A DNA stretch of 43,554 bases from Chara braunii (lineage: Eukaryota; Streptophyta; Charophyceae; Charales; Characeae). This document shows, one piece after another, positions 1-10,266 of the stretch. A program made the translations under genes and the position numbers. The notes under the pieces were generated by a model. That model was not told the origin of the DNA and ran no database searches. It was given only the letters and a program-made list of their open reading frames with translations. The stretch lies in contig BFEA01000316.1 in assembly GCA_003427395.1 (NCBI GenBank), positions 94,051 to 137,604 of the forward strand, given 5' to 3'. How positions within the stretch are numbered: position 1 is the stretch's first letter; each line of letters opens with the position of its first letter.

Positions 1-2805
1 TATTAGTTCTTTTTTCGTTCGCCAATAGGACCACACATCTCGTATGTATGTTGTGAATTGTGTGCTTGTGAGAAGGGAAGTGTTGAATTTGTAATAGTCC
101 GGTCCCTGATCCGGTCTTTTCCGAAAGGTCAATGCAATCATGCATGTCCTATGGTCGAGACCTGTGCACGGACTGGGGGGGAGGATTGTCCCTATTTGAA
201 GGGCCCCCTCCAGATCCTCTAAAATAAGGATCAGATCTATCCGAGATTTAGACTGTCGGTTTGTGGCGTTGATTCTTCGGCATGTAAACACTTTCTCTTT
301 TGGGTGGGCACGACGATATGAGTCGTACACCCCTAGTGAGACACAGAGGTTCATGATGATTCTCTCATCCTCGTCCATGTACCAAGGGCACGGGGTAGGA
401 GATTTCCATCGGTCCAAGCCCTGATCCGGGGCTGCATTGTAGTCTCCCGCCAGAATTACAGGTATGCCAGCAGGCAGGCGGTCCTTCATTTTACCAAAAA
501 AATCCTTTTTTTCTCGGACATCGTTCGGGGCATAGAGACATACCACGCATACGAGCTCGAGTTCTAGCATCACTAGGGCGGTTATCCACCTCCCTTCCGA
601 TTGGTCGGCCTCTGAGTACACCACTTCCGCCCGTGATTCTGGCGGGACCCATATGGCCACTATCAGTTTGGCTTGTATTGTGACCTGGTCTTGACGAGGC
701 ATGAAACTATCTGCAAAGCCTGCTGTTTGTTCCCCCCTTTCCCCTGCACTATCTCCATCAACATTTGTGTCAGTTGTACATTCAGTCATTCCAATGTCGG
801 GTGGGGGGGGCAGGGGTGTGGGGTGTGTCAGGGGAGATTCATTCCAGTCCATCGGGCTGGGTCCGAACACTCCCTTGAATGGGTCTGTGGGTTCGGGTTT
901 TTCCTCCATTTCCTTTGCCTGGTTTTGCTGTTCTTCCGGCCCATCAACTAATGTTTCCAATGTTTCTTCTTGGGTTTTTCCTTTGTTTCTTCGCAGTTTC
1001 TTCTTGATCTTTCTCAAGTCCGTCAGGCGGTCGTTCCCCTCTATCCCTTGCCTTATACTTTCATCTTCCACTCCCTCCTCCCCTGCCCCTTCGGCCACCT
1101 TGAGTATCCCGAACCGATTCTCTGTGCTGAATTGACTGAGTGGCCCCTCGTCTGTCCCGCGTACCCCCTCTTCGTCAGACACCTTTCGGGGCGGGTCAGA
1201 TAGGGAGAGATCCATGTAGTTTGCTGGATCCGGCTCCTTGTCCTTTCCTTGCTTTGGGTCCCCTGTATTATGCCCCAGTGGATCCATTCGCTCACTCTCC
1301 TTGCCTTGTGCCGACAGTTTCCCGATATTCTTCTCTTTTCTTTGTGCAGGCAGTTTTTCTGTGTTCTCTGTTGATGTTCCTACTGAGGCATTTATGTGAG
1401 CCTTCACCGGTTTCGGGGGCACCCATTCCTCCGGGGGTTTGGTACTCCATGCTGGTTCCGTTTGTCTTTCCCCCACCCACCCCTTCTTCTTCCCATTCTC
1501 CTCCTGATCAATGAAAACCCAGCCTTCGTGTCCAGGGTCGACCGTCCTCCAGTTATCCACTTTGAAGGGATCTAGAGTCAGTCTCCCTGTGATCCTTGCT
1601 TTCCTGCCAGGATGTTGTGGGCACGCTTGCTCCGTGCATAAGTGACCATTTGCCTTACATTTCATACACCACGGTCTGAGTTTGTGTGCGGTGTATATCT
1701 TGTACCCGTGGTCACCTATCCAATATGGTATGACATCGTCAATGGAGAACGGTTGGTCGGGTGGGTAGTCTAATGCAAAGATCAAATAATCATCCCTTCT
1801 AGTCACATAACTGGGAAGGGTTTCTATAAAGTCGACGATGTCAAATTTCTCCCCACAGTCTTGCACAAACGCCGCTTGGATTTCGATGGGGATGTGGCGG
1901 AATTCCACCCAAAAATTTTCCGCCATCAATTTGTCCCTCCGCTCTTCCGGTGCGGCNCGTTTGTGGGGGGACCATGGGTAAAGTCGGACCTCCGACCTGT
2001 CACAGCGAATGTTTCGNCATNTGTCCATCGTTTTTTTGTCCTCNGTNTAGAGACTAAGAACANNGAAGATCGTTTTGGAGACTGGGTGGATAATGAAAGA
2101 GTCCGCTGCGATATCCTTGTTGCCTTTTAAGGTTTCCAGCCTCTTTCGGATCCATCCAATCTTATCATTCGTGGTCTTGTAGCTTGCATCGTCGTGAACA
2201 ACCCAGTTAGTTGCATGTTCGATGTAAATTTTGTCACGCAGCATCAGGCCTGCTTCCGGGAGGTGCGTGACCATGGTCCTTTTGCCTTTTTGTTCCCTCA
2301 CTGATTTCTCCAAGGTTGTGAGGAGTCGTGTCATAAAGAAAGCGCTGGCCGAGGTCAGCCCATCAAGGGGGAATGTCAGGTTTTCGGTGGCGGACTCTCC
2401 TCCCATCTGTCTTTTGACGTTTAGCTTTTCATGGCTGAAGGGTCTCTTTACTCTTTGTGCCCAAGTGCCCCCATTGGCTTCTTGTTGTCGAGACCCGTCG
2501 TTCTCCTCCACCTGTAGAGGCTGGATTTGTTTCCCTTCCTCTTGGGTGCGCCGGTCATGGGAGGCATCGTGCGTTTGTTGCGTTTGTGTCAAGGCACCAG
2601 TGGACGCCATGGATGAGCTGGCTGCATGTAATGGCTGCGCCTGTGTTGTGGCTCCAGCGGCTGGCAGCGATGCACTGGCCATCAACTGTTCTCCACTGTG
2701 TGCCGAAAGTTGTTGTGCTGCGTGGTGCCTCATGGCCCCTTGGAAAAAAATCGTGGCAAGCAATTTTTGTTTTTTTTTCCACGTTGGAGCCATGGTTTTT
2801 ACCAT
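1..2805 (-). CDS. LINE retrotransposon ORF (zinc-binding + AP-like endonuclease), partial, runs off left edge
   Basis: One minus-strand frame stays open for 935 codons, from ATG at 2805-2803 (directly after a TGA at 2808-2806) to base 1, with no stop at the edge. Residues about 315-395 form an RNA-binding-like segment ending in a cysteine-rich motif (C380, C383, H388, C390, C395). Residues 420-700 are a charged Lys/Glu/Pro-rich linker. Residues about 735-886 match the exonuclease-endonuclease-phosphatase fold of LINEs: YAPND at 758-762, GDYN at 787-790, RIDLIL at 855-860 and LDHR at 883-886. The fold normally nicks target DNA for reverse transcription. The start of the fold, with its metal-binding Asn and Glu, is not visible. 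Codons at 2047-2049 and near 2021 hold N and could hide stops. The RT lies beyond the edge. The frame and the endonuclease motifs are seen directly; the LINE assignment is family knowledge. Confidence 0.85.
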   Translation of the reverse strand, partial: MVKTMAPTWKKKQKLLATIFFQGAMRHHAAQQLSAHSGEQLMASASLPAAGATTQAQPLHAASSSMASTGALTQTQQTHDASHDRRTQEEGKQIQPLQVEENDGSRQQEANGGTWAQRVKRPFSHEKLNVKRQMGGESATENLTFPLDGLTSASAFFMTRLLTTLEKSVREQKGKRTMVTHLPEAGLMLRDKIYIEHATNWVVHDDASYKTTNDKIGWIRKRLETLKGNKDIAADSFIIHPVSKTIFXVLSLXXEDKKTMDXXRNIRCDRSEVRLYPWSPHKXAAPEERRDKLMAENFWVEFRHIPIEIQAAFVQDCGEKFDIVDFIETLPSYVTRRDDYLIFALDYPPDQPFSIDDVIPYWIGDHGYKIYTAHKLRPWCMKCKANGHLCTEQACPQHPGRKARITGRLTLDPFKVDNWRTVDPGHEGWVFIDQEENGKKKGWVGERQTEPAWSTKPPEEWVPPKPVKAHINASVGTSTENTEKLPAQRKEKNIGKLSAQGKESERMDPLGHNTGDPKQGKDKEPDPANYMDLSLSDPPRKVSDEEGVRGTDEGPLSQFSTENRFGILKVAEGAGEEGVEDESIRQGIEGNDRLTDLRKIKKKLRRNKGKTQEETLETLVDGPEEQQNQAKEMEEKPEPTDPFKGVFGPSPMDWNESPLTHPTPLPPPPDIGMTECTTDTNVDGDSAGERGEQTAGFADSFMPRQDQVTIQAKLIVAIWVPPESRAEVVYSEADQSEGRWITALVMLELELVCVVCLYAPNDVREKKDFFGKMKDRLPAGIPVILAGDYNAAPDQGLDRWKSPTPCPWYMDEDERIIMNLCVSLGVYDSYRRAHPKEKVFTCRRINATNRQSKSRIDLILILEDLEGALQIGTILPPSPCTGLDHRTCMIALTFRKRPDQGPDYYKFNTSLLTSTQFTTYIRDVWSYWRTKKELI

Positions 2806-3281
2806 TCACTTTTTCAGGGTTGAGTTTGTCGTATTCGTGTTTGTTCAGGATCAGACGACAGGGCGTGTTCGGGTTGTGGTTACCTGTCGTGCAGCGACCC
2901 CCAGTTGGAGCTTACCTGTCATGTCATATTCCCTCGCCTGCCGCATATGCTTGGTTCTCTACCTTACCGAAGCTCCCTTTTCCTGTCTCTGTTTCACTTT
3001 CTTGGTCTATCGCCATTGAGGCCGTTGAGGATTAGTGGCCTGGTTCTGAGTTAGGTATTTGCTCTGTCTCCCCTCGCCCGCAGGGTTAAAAACGGTCTCT
3101 CTTACTTGTTGGGTCCCTCGATGTTTGCCACTTGGTTGATGACGTCTCGCCTCTTTCTCTATTCACTCACCCGCGATCCTACTCTATCCTCCCCTTCCTC
3201 GGACCGCGTGTAGCCGTGCAAATCCCGACTCCCTCCTTCCTCGGGTTCATGTTGCTTATCGACGTCACCTCGCTCGCCCAT
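2806..3281 (-). promoter_or_regulatory. Probable 5' untranslated region of the left-edge LINE
   Basis: This GC-rich stretch lies between the start codon at 2805 and the tandem monomers at 3282-3756. It has no long frame on the LINE strand. Fragments resembling the monomers, such as GACGTCACCTC at about 3260, suggest degenerate extra units. Assignment rests on position only. Confidence 0.4.
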
Positions 3282-3756
3282 GGGGCTAAACCCGATCGCT
3301 CTTGGCTGCGTGGACGTCACCTCTCTTTACTAGAGCCCGTCGCACGCTGAAGTCAAAGTCTCCTCCCGCTACCTGATCGCTCCACCTGTTTCGACCGACG
3401 CCTCAACGCTCCGATACACTCAACCCGCTTCCCTATCAGATGAACGCCCGCACTTTGACTACATCTCTGACTCATCCATTCGTCTCCACTTACCTTCGCC
3501 CAAAATGCCACGTGTCAAGCGGGGCTAAACCCGGTTGACTGCGTGGACGTCGCATCTCTTCACTAGAGTCCGCCTCACGCTGAAGTCAACGTCTCCCTCC
3601 CGCTAACTGATTGCTCCACCAGTCTCGACCGACGCCTCAACGCTCCGATACACCCAACCCGCTCCCCTACCAGATGAACGCCCGCACTTTGACTATATCT
3701 CCGACTCACTCCACTTCGTCTCCACTCACCTTCGCCCAAAATGCCACGTGTCAAGA
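3282..3756 (-). repeat. Two tandem ~239-bp monomers upstream of the LINE ORF
   Basis: Copies begin with GGGGCTAAACCC at 3282 and at 3521, a spacing of 239 bp. They share GTGGACGTC, CTCTTYACTAGAG, GCACGCTGAAGTCAA-like segments and a terminal ATGCCACGTGTCAAG. Each contains a CACGTG G-box core (about 3509-3514 and 3746-3751). They lie 5' of the minus-strand LINE ORF. In mouse L1 and some other LINEs, tandem 5' monomers act as promoters; that role here is inference. Confidence 0.7.
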
Positions 3757-4508
3757 ACGCAGCAGCTATGGAGACCCGCGTGGAACCCCCGTCTCCGGGG
3801 GTCAGAGCCTCAAGCCCGTCAACCCGTGACGTGGCGTGACTCTAGCGCCGATAAAAGCCCGTGCGTGCGCAAAACGCCCGCTTCACATGTCCTGGGGGAA
3901 GCTCGACCTAATTCCTCGGTTTGGGTTTGGTTTGGCAGGACCTTGAAGACAAAAGCTTCGCTTTCTCTCTCCGGCCAAATGCACACTTCTAGTGGAGACG
4001 AAGGGGCCAAAAGGGCTGCTGGGCTCAGCCAGTTCAACTGACCGCGTGCAAACGGACAAGCACCCCAAGACTTTATCCGTGGCGGATAGATTGTTAGATT
4101 GTAGTTTCATCTGTACTAAACCAACCTATTCAAAGCAGTGTATTGAATGCCTGAATCTGGACGTGTTTGTACAGACGTGCAGGAAATCGGGATTGAACTG
4201 GTTTGTCTGCGTGATATCTTCCTTGTTAACTTGTTCTTCTTGCAGCAGATTCGAATCCATAACAGTCTCGGAGGAACACCTTCTATGGTGCCGACCTGGT
4301 CTTTGTTGAATTTGTCTATGATTGCTTGTTTTTTCTTTCGTGGGATCTTCTTTAATGTTCCTGGTTGCCTGGTGTCAGTCCGTGTGGCACTCCGTCCGTA
4401 AGAGTTGGAATAAGTGTACCCAAGCCTCCTGGGTTGGCATGTTTTGGGCGGCTTTCGTTTCTTTGCATCGTGTCTTCCATATGACCCATTGGCTGCCGCT
4501 ACCAGCAA
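3757..4508. other. Gene-free spacer with a short GC hairpin
   Basis: No supported gene. A perfect 7-bp stem (ACCCCCG at 3785-3791 with CGGGGGT at 3796-3802, 4-nt loop) is present. A GATTCGAATCC at about 4246 resembles a pol III B box, but no A box or tRNA fold goes with it. Confidence 0.4.
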
Positions 4509-4735
4509 TCTTTTTTTTTTTTTTTTAAGGCCCATGTGCAAGGCCTATATCCTGGTGGTGGTAAGAGAACCACCGGGATTGAGGCTTTGCCAGGCGGGCC
4601 GCTCCATCTATTGGTGGGGAGCATCACCTGCTGGAAACCGGGTCCAGCGTCCCTTGAATACATCAATGTAGTACAGTACATCATTGAAAGTGGTGCCATC
4701 GTGCTGGAAACCGGGTCCAGCGTCCCATAGCCAAT
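4509..4735 (-). mobile_element. A-tailed retroposon end carrying the GGACCCGGTTTCC motif
   Basis: A run of T at 4511-4526 is a poly(A) tail on the minus strand. Next to it are two copies of GCTGGAAACCGGGTCCAGCG (4630 and 4703). Related copies occur near 9243 and 26,594, the latter also beside a T-run. This points to a small retroposon or a shared LINE 3' end. It could be the 3' end of the LINE fragment at 5331-7790. Confidence 0.45.
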
Positions 4736-4759
4736 CCACACTTCCAATCCTAACCTGCA

Positions 4760-5170
4760 GCAAGGCCGGGCAGTGGGGGGGGAGTCACTGGGGGGCACCA
4801 GTGAAGTCTCCCTCCAACCCCCGGCCCCTGCCATCCACCAACTGTCGTCCCATATTCCATCTACGCATCCCTACCTAGCCTGCCCCACAGTCGGGTATTG
4901 GGGGGGGGGGACCACCGGGGGGCACCAGTGGAGTCTCCCTCCCTCCCTACTGCAGCAGATTTCAGCGCAGCTCAGACAAACTAAGAGCAACAGAAACCAG
5001 GCTGAGAAACCAGGCTGAACTAGGCTGCTCTGAGCTGCGCTGACCTCCCTCCCTCCCCTAGCCTCAGCCAACCAAAACAAAGGGCACTCGAAGAGCGACA
5101 GAAAACAGGCTGAAAACCAGGCTGAACTAGAACTAGGCTGCTCTGAGCTGCGCTGAACTCTGCTGCAGAG
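4760..5170. repeat. Two local tandem duplications
   Basis: A G-run followed by GGGGGGCACCAGTG and GAGTCTCCCTCC-like sequence occurs at about 4777 and 4901. A second unit, containing AACCAGGCTGAACTAG and GGCTGCTCTGAGCTGCGCTG, occurs at about 5008 and 5113. No coding function is visible. If the neighbouring LINE fragment extends here, this is its 3' untranslated region. Confidence 0.6.
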
Positions 5171-5330
5171 CTGAAGTATTTTCAGTTCGAGCTTATGCAG
5201 GCGGCATGATTTCTGCTAGGGACAACGGATGGGGTGGGAATGGATCTGCGAAGTCCTGGGCGGGACGTAATGGGGAGCCGGGGTCTATCTTGGTCCAGTC
5301 GTGGAAGATCAACTCATAGTCCCTTATTAT

Positions 5331-7790
5331 TTATGCCCGGGGCTCCCCTCGTGCTTCTCTCTCTGTCCGGCGACCGGTCCACTTTACTGTTGCCACCCAT
5401 CCCTCCCTTTCCCCCCCCAGCCAGTCCATGCAGAAGGTAGCAATGATCCGATTCATGTCTCCCCACGAGGATGTTTGGTCGAGCTTGTCTTTAGTTTTCT
5501 TCCATTGTGCCGCCAGCTCATAATGAATCAATGTCCGAATTTGATCCATCGCCTCTCCGTCCTCCACCCATGCTCCCTCTANCTCCAAACAACATCTTAT
5601 CCACCATATAGTCCATAGCACACTCCGTCTACCCAGATTGAACATGTTCTCCTCAAATATCTTCCCCCGTATTGGAGGGAAATGTCCCAAAAGTATGGCC
5701 CTCCACTCCCATGGCCATACTGCGTCGGGAACTATGTGTCGCCAGATTCTATCCCAACTTCTCCACAGTAGTACCGACGCGGGACATTGGAGGAAAATGT
5801 GTTCAATGGTTTCGGTCCGTCTCCCCCCAGGGTAACTTTGGAGACATCGATGACACCATGGCAGTGCCTTCCCTTGTTGCTCCAGGTGGGTGTGGTCTAT
5901 CAACCAGTCCTTAGTTGGCAGATCTTGGCGGGTCGTTTGTTGTGCTGAGCAAACCAACGTGTGGGCTTCAGTGGATGGCGATCCACATTGAGGTGGCGGT
6001 ACCATCTATCTTCTATACGATCCCGAAGTCTGCATTTCCGTTTGAGCATTCGGTAGGCCGACTTGGATTTTAAGTTTCGTAGTGTCAATGTTTTTGCCTC
6101 CCCCGTCCTGGGTGGAATGTTCATGGTCCACCGCCACTCCTTAGGGTCCAAGGGGAGGTCTTCGATTGGGACCATTGGGTGGTACACCTTCTGGTGACTT
6201 CCATCAATAATGACCTTGATGCGATACACCTCATTCTGCTCCTTCCAAATGAAGGGTTGGTGGTTGCACCTTAGTCCATCGTCCTTTAGAATGGAGAAGA
6301 CTTCAACTAGTACCTGTGATTGATTGGCTAGGTGCACATACCCTACTTCCCCCTCGTGGTCAGGTAGCCCCACCCAGTCATCTTCTCTTGCACCGGGGCC
6401 TTTCCTGAGGGTAATGTACCAGTGAAGAGGGAAGTTGTCAATCAACTCGTTGAGTGCTCTCTCAGTGAAGTGGCAGCACCGCAGGGTTGCTCTTATCCTG
6501 TCCGTGCTTTTCTTGTTTCTTTCCTCTGTATCCCAGAGATCCCCAACCCTTCGGATCCCGTGTTTCACCCACCCTTTCCATGGGGAATTTGAAGCACATC
6601 GTATCCGCCCTCCCGGGTCCGTTATTAATCGGTTGCCGAATAAGGGCTGCCTAAATATTTCTTCCCACCTCTCAGACGTGGGTCGGTCGGGGGGCAAGAG
6701 CTTCCTCTATGTACGAATGAGGAGTACCCAGTATTTGTCCGTGGGGTCACCATTCCTATACTTCTTGGGTATCCTCCAGTACCTGTCTTCCAACCATATG
6801 CGGGGGTTAATTTCCGATGGAGTTTCTGGAGCGAGGTCTGAAATCTGTGCCAGGGCGAGGGGGACCCATGGCGACGTAGGTGAAAAGATGATGTGTTGAA
6901 GCCAGCAAATAGAGAGGGTCTGGAATTGCGTGGCTGGGTCTATGATACCCAAACCGCCCCTATTCTTGGGTTGAATCACCAAGTCCAATGCTACACGGCT
7001 TATGGCGTGGGTATTATTGTTGTCGCCCCTCCATAGGAAGGCCGCAAGTTGTTGTTTCAGTGCTTTAAGCCTTTAAGCCCTTCGTTACTCATGGGCCATA
7101 GGACGGCTTTGTACCATAGAGTGGCCAGGACCACATTATTAATGACGAGCGCCCGCCCAAAGATTTATGTTCGTTTGTTGTTCCATTTTTCCACCTTAAT
7201 TTGTGCTGGTCATATCAGCCATTCATCATTGGATGCTGGTCTACCTCTGGCGGTAATTAATGCCCCCAGGATTCTCAAGGGGTCTTCCGGAGGGAACCAC
7301 GTGATACGTGGGTGTTCCGGAGGTCTGCCCCCTTGGTGATGCAGCCACCAGCCCGTGGTCTTTTGTCCCCAATTAACGGACATGTCTGACAGGCAACAAA
7401 ATTTGTTCATGAGTTGCTGAATTTCCTTCATATTGGCCTCGGTTACGTCCACTAATATGGTTAGGTCATCAGCAAATAGAGAACAGATAGGTATCGCCTC
7501 CTCGGGGATGTTTGATATCGCAATACGTGTGAGGTCTTTGTTCTGTCACAGATTAACTGATAGCGCTTCCATGATTACAAGGAAGAGGTAGGCGGCGATA
7601 GGGTCCCCTTGTCTTACTGACCGTTGGAGTTCAAAGGGGGGTGCCACAGAGTCGTTGATTTGGACGAAAGTGGTGGCGTTTTTATGGAGGATTCTAACCC
7701 AGCGCCGGAAGGAGGGTCCAAAATTCATTCTTTCTAAGCACATATCTAAAAACTCCCAGTCCACTTGGTCGTAGGCTTTTTCGAAGTGTC
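5331..7790 (-). pseudogene. LINE fragment: RT palm to C-terminal zinc (zf-RVT-like) domain, broken
   Basis: Reading right to left, the pieces give FEKAYDQVDW (about 7785-7755), RQGDPIAAYLF near 7590, FADDLTILVD (about 7480-7450, the RT catalytic Asp pair), a thumb/connection region with PKNRGGLGI near 6970, and a terminal domain with CHRC followed by HIFLQC (about 5850-5770), the pattern of the zf-RVT zinc domain in plant LINE C-termini. The frame ends with TAA at 5331. Damage includes several stops and frameshifts in 6989-7209, an in-frame TAG at about 6700, a frameshift near 5920, and N at 5582. A true element would copy its own RNA at the nicked target; this copy cannot make a full protein. 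Head-to-head with the plus-strand fragment at 7973. Confidence 0.8.
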
Positions 7791-7972
7791 TGCACCCTCA
7801 ATCCAGAGCATTCACATGCATCCGGGAAAGCGACCCGGCGCGCCTTTCTAAATCCAGAATAGACCTTATCCTGTTGTCTAATGATCTAGAGGGTGCTCTG
7901 CGATGACCGTTAATACTCCCTCGTAGCCCGCACCCAGGGCTTGATCACAAAACTTGTGGCATAGTACTAACA
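7791..7972. other. Junction between two head-to-head LINE fragments
   Basis: The sequence between the minus-strand RT fragment and the plus-strand fragment has no clear motif on either strand. The minus strand keeps a short open stretch (SILDLERRAGSLSRMHVNALD, then a stop) that does not resemble the usual RT sequence before the EKAYD motif. Confidence 0.4.
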
Positions 7973-9070
7973 ATGAGGAAAAGGTCTGATCAAGGGTCTG
8001 GGTTCTACAAACTGAACACCTCCTTACTTAAAGACTCATCATTCCCACAAATGATCCAGCAAGAATGGGACTTCTGGCGCCAACAAAAACATCTGTTCGG
8101 ATCTTACCTCAAATGGTTTAACAACGGTCTGATCTTCCTAGCCCGGAAATGCAAGGAATTCTCCAAAGCAAAAGCAGCCCTACGACAACATCATGAAATG
8201 ACTGCCCACAACGAACTCCTACGCCTGGAAAACCAGGCAGACTCGCAACATCTTAATTCCGATCAGGAAAAACAGCATCTTATCACCTCCATCCAAAATA
8301 TCAAAGACCGTCTTCTACAGTATGCCCAATATAGATGGCAAGGAATCAGGATCAGAGGGAAAATGGCTAAACTTTCCTATGAAGCCTCAATGGACACCCA
8401 TTTTTTCTCCATGGCCACCGCGCGGACACGACGGACTATCACCGAAGTCTTTTTTGACCCAGACGATAACAATACCATTGCCACGGATACGGCGCATTGC
8501 ACATTAATCACCAGGAATTTTTTCAAACAATTATACACTTCCCAAGTCTCACAAGTGAGAAAAAGAACCCGTCATTCAAGACTTTCTTCTCCCGATGGAC
8601 CGTCACATATCTCCCCAACAGCGTGACAAACTCAAGTCTAAATTAACAAAAGAAGAAATATGGTCGGCACTTCAAATGAAGGAAGATAAAACCTCAGGGA
8701 TAAACGATTTTCCAATGAATTTTGGGAAGCCATGTGGACAGACCTAAACTCTGACCTATGGGAGTATTACCAAAAGGTATGAGAGGTCGGGGAGATGGGG
8801 GAAACAGTTGGGAAAGGAGTGCTATCTCTCCTCTACAAAAAGGGGGATAAAATGAATATCCGGAACTACAGGCCTATCACACTACTCACGGTTGTTTATA
8901 AAATGTTTGCCAAAGCATTGGCGAGCCGTATGGCGACGGTCCTAAAAGAGGTCATTCACCCAGCCCAAACAGGCTTCATGTCCGGGAGGAATATACAGGA
9001 GAACATCCTGCTAGTCAATGATGTGGTCCAATTTGCACGACGAAAGCTACCAGCAATCTCCATCCGCGGG
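7973..9070 (+). pseudogene. LINE fragment: post-endonuclease linker to N-terminal RT, broken
   Basis: The frame 7973-8626 begins KRSDQGSGFYKLNTSLLK, which matches the end of the left-edge LINE ORF (KRPDQGPDYYKFNTSLL near its residues 896-912) and so belongs after the endonuclease. A helical linker follows. A frameshift at about 8555 moves into a frame giving TKEEIWSALQMKEDKTSGI (start of RT). A stop at 8779 precedes KGVLSLLYKKGDKMNIRNYR, PITLL and HPAQTGFMSGRNIQENILLV (RT motifs 0-2). Similarity ends at about 9070, before the catalytic Asp motif, so the copy is truncated. Confidence 0.8.
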
Positions 9071-9945
9071 TCTGTGCAGACATCTCCCCATTGGCCTGTT
9101 TTTGTGACTCCCGCGGAGTTTCCTCTTTAAATTTTAATACGGTGTCTTGCATTCATTGACAAACAAACCGACAAACGGAGCCCGGGAATCCCTCCGCATT
9201 TCAACCCGGAAGCAAGAGCCATTAGTACCCAGAATAGGCTGGGATGGAAACCGGGTCCAACGTCCCATCTACACACCATACAAGTTGTAAACTGTTCACA
9301 CTGTCAGTCTGAAACAGTTAATATCAGTCTCTACTTCAGAATCTGTTCTTAGGCAGTCAATCCATGACTACCAACCACTAAATAACTAAGAAGGCAATTT
9401 GCCCTTTTATTACAGTAACTCACCCATGGTCTCTGCATTTCTCCACAAAGAATGTAATTTAATTCAATGAATGATTTCATGTCATTGATTGAGTGAATAA
9501 TTTCATTTAATTAATTGAATTGGGAAAGGGATCTAAAAAAGTGTCTGATAATAGGGCTATACTCAACATTGCCCACTTCGTGGACAAAAAGGCCTCGTAT
9601 ATCCAGAAACATCTAGTATCTATCATAATCGAAAGTTGATAGGTTACCATCTTTTTTTTTTTCTTGTCTTTTTTTTTTTTGTGCTCACAGGACCCATCCC
9701 ATTCCTACCTCAATGTTCTTCTTCCTTAGCGTCTTACGGTTCGGAAAGGACTCTAGTAATCACCAAGGGTGTGAAAGTTTCACTCTATTCCTTATTGAGG
9801 TTTATCTTCACATTTTCATGCGATTATAACTCGTTTTTGTGACTCCCGCGGAGTTTTCCCCTGTAAAGTTTCATGTGCCTGCCCTCGTGAACATAATACA
9901 ATTACATACATCGTTTTTGTACTTCAACATAATTTGCATGTGCCT
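9071..9945. other. Gene-free stretch with a dispersed direct repeat
   Basis: No gene is visible. GTTTTTGTGACTCCCGCGGA is present at about 9100 and again at 9832. A copy of the GGAAACCGGGTCCAACGTCC motif lies at 9246. T-runs occur at 9651-9680. AT-rich elsewhere. Confidence 0.5.
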
Positions 9946-9950
9946 GCTAG

Positions 9951-10045
9951 GCTACCAGTCGGGCCGCCCGGGTCACCTTGTTTTCCCGGGCTGGTAGGCC
10001 GCGTAAAAGCCAGCAAAGGTCCCAAAAAAATAAAATAAAAAAAAA
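9951..10045 (+). mobile_element. SINE-like unit S1 with A-rich tail
   Basis: About 80 bp beginning GGCTACCAGTCGGGCCGCCC and ending AAAGGTCCC, followed by an A-rich tail. It aligns along its length with the unit at 10,160. No pol III boxes are evident, so the SINE label is by form only. Confidence 0.55.
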
Positions 10046-10159
10046 TCGAAAACAAACTATGTTATGCAGAAAAAACAACTGAAGAACTTTGAACTTTGCC
10101 TTAAGGTCACATGAAAACTCTTTACCGAATTTAAAATAAAAAATACAAATATAAAATAC

Positions 10160-10266
10160 CAAGGCAACCAATGGGGCCGCCCGGGTCACCCTACTTTCCC
10201 AGGCGGCCCGGCCATGCAATGACCAGGGAAGGTCCCAGCCAAAAAAAAAAAAAAAAAAAAAAAAAA
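10160..10266 (+). mobile_element. SINE-like unit S2 with poly(A) tail
   Basis: About 80 bp beginning GGCAACCAATGGGGCCGCCC, sharing CCGCCCGGGTCACC and AAGGTCCC with S1, followed by about 26 A residues. Confidence 0.6.

Noticed and set aside
2231-3035. Plus-strand frames of 192-262 codons
   Set aside because: They are shadows on the opposite strand of the LINE ORF and its 5' region.
4246-4256. tRNA gene or tRNA-derived SINE from GATTCGAATCC
   Set aside because: No A box, no cloverleaf and no A-tail at the right distance.
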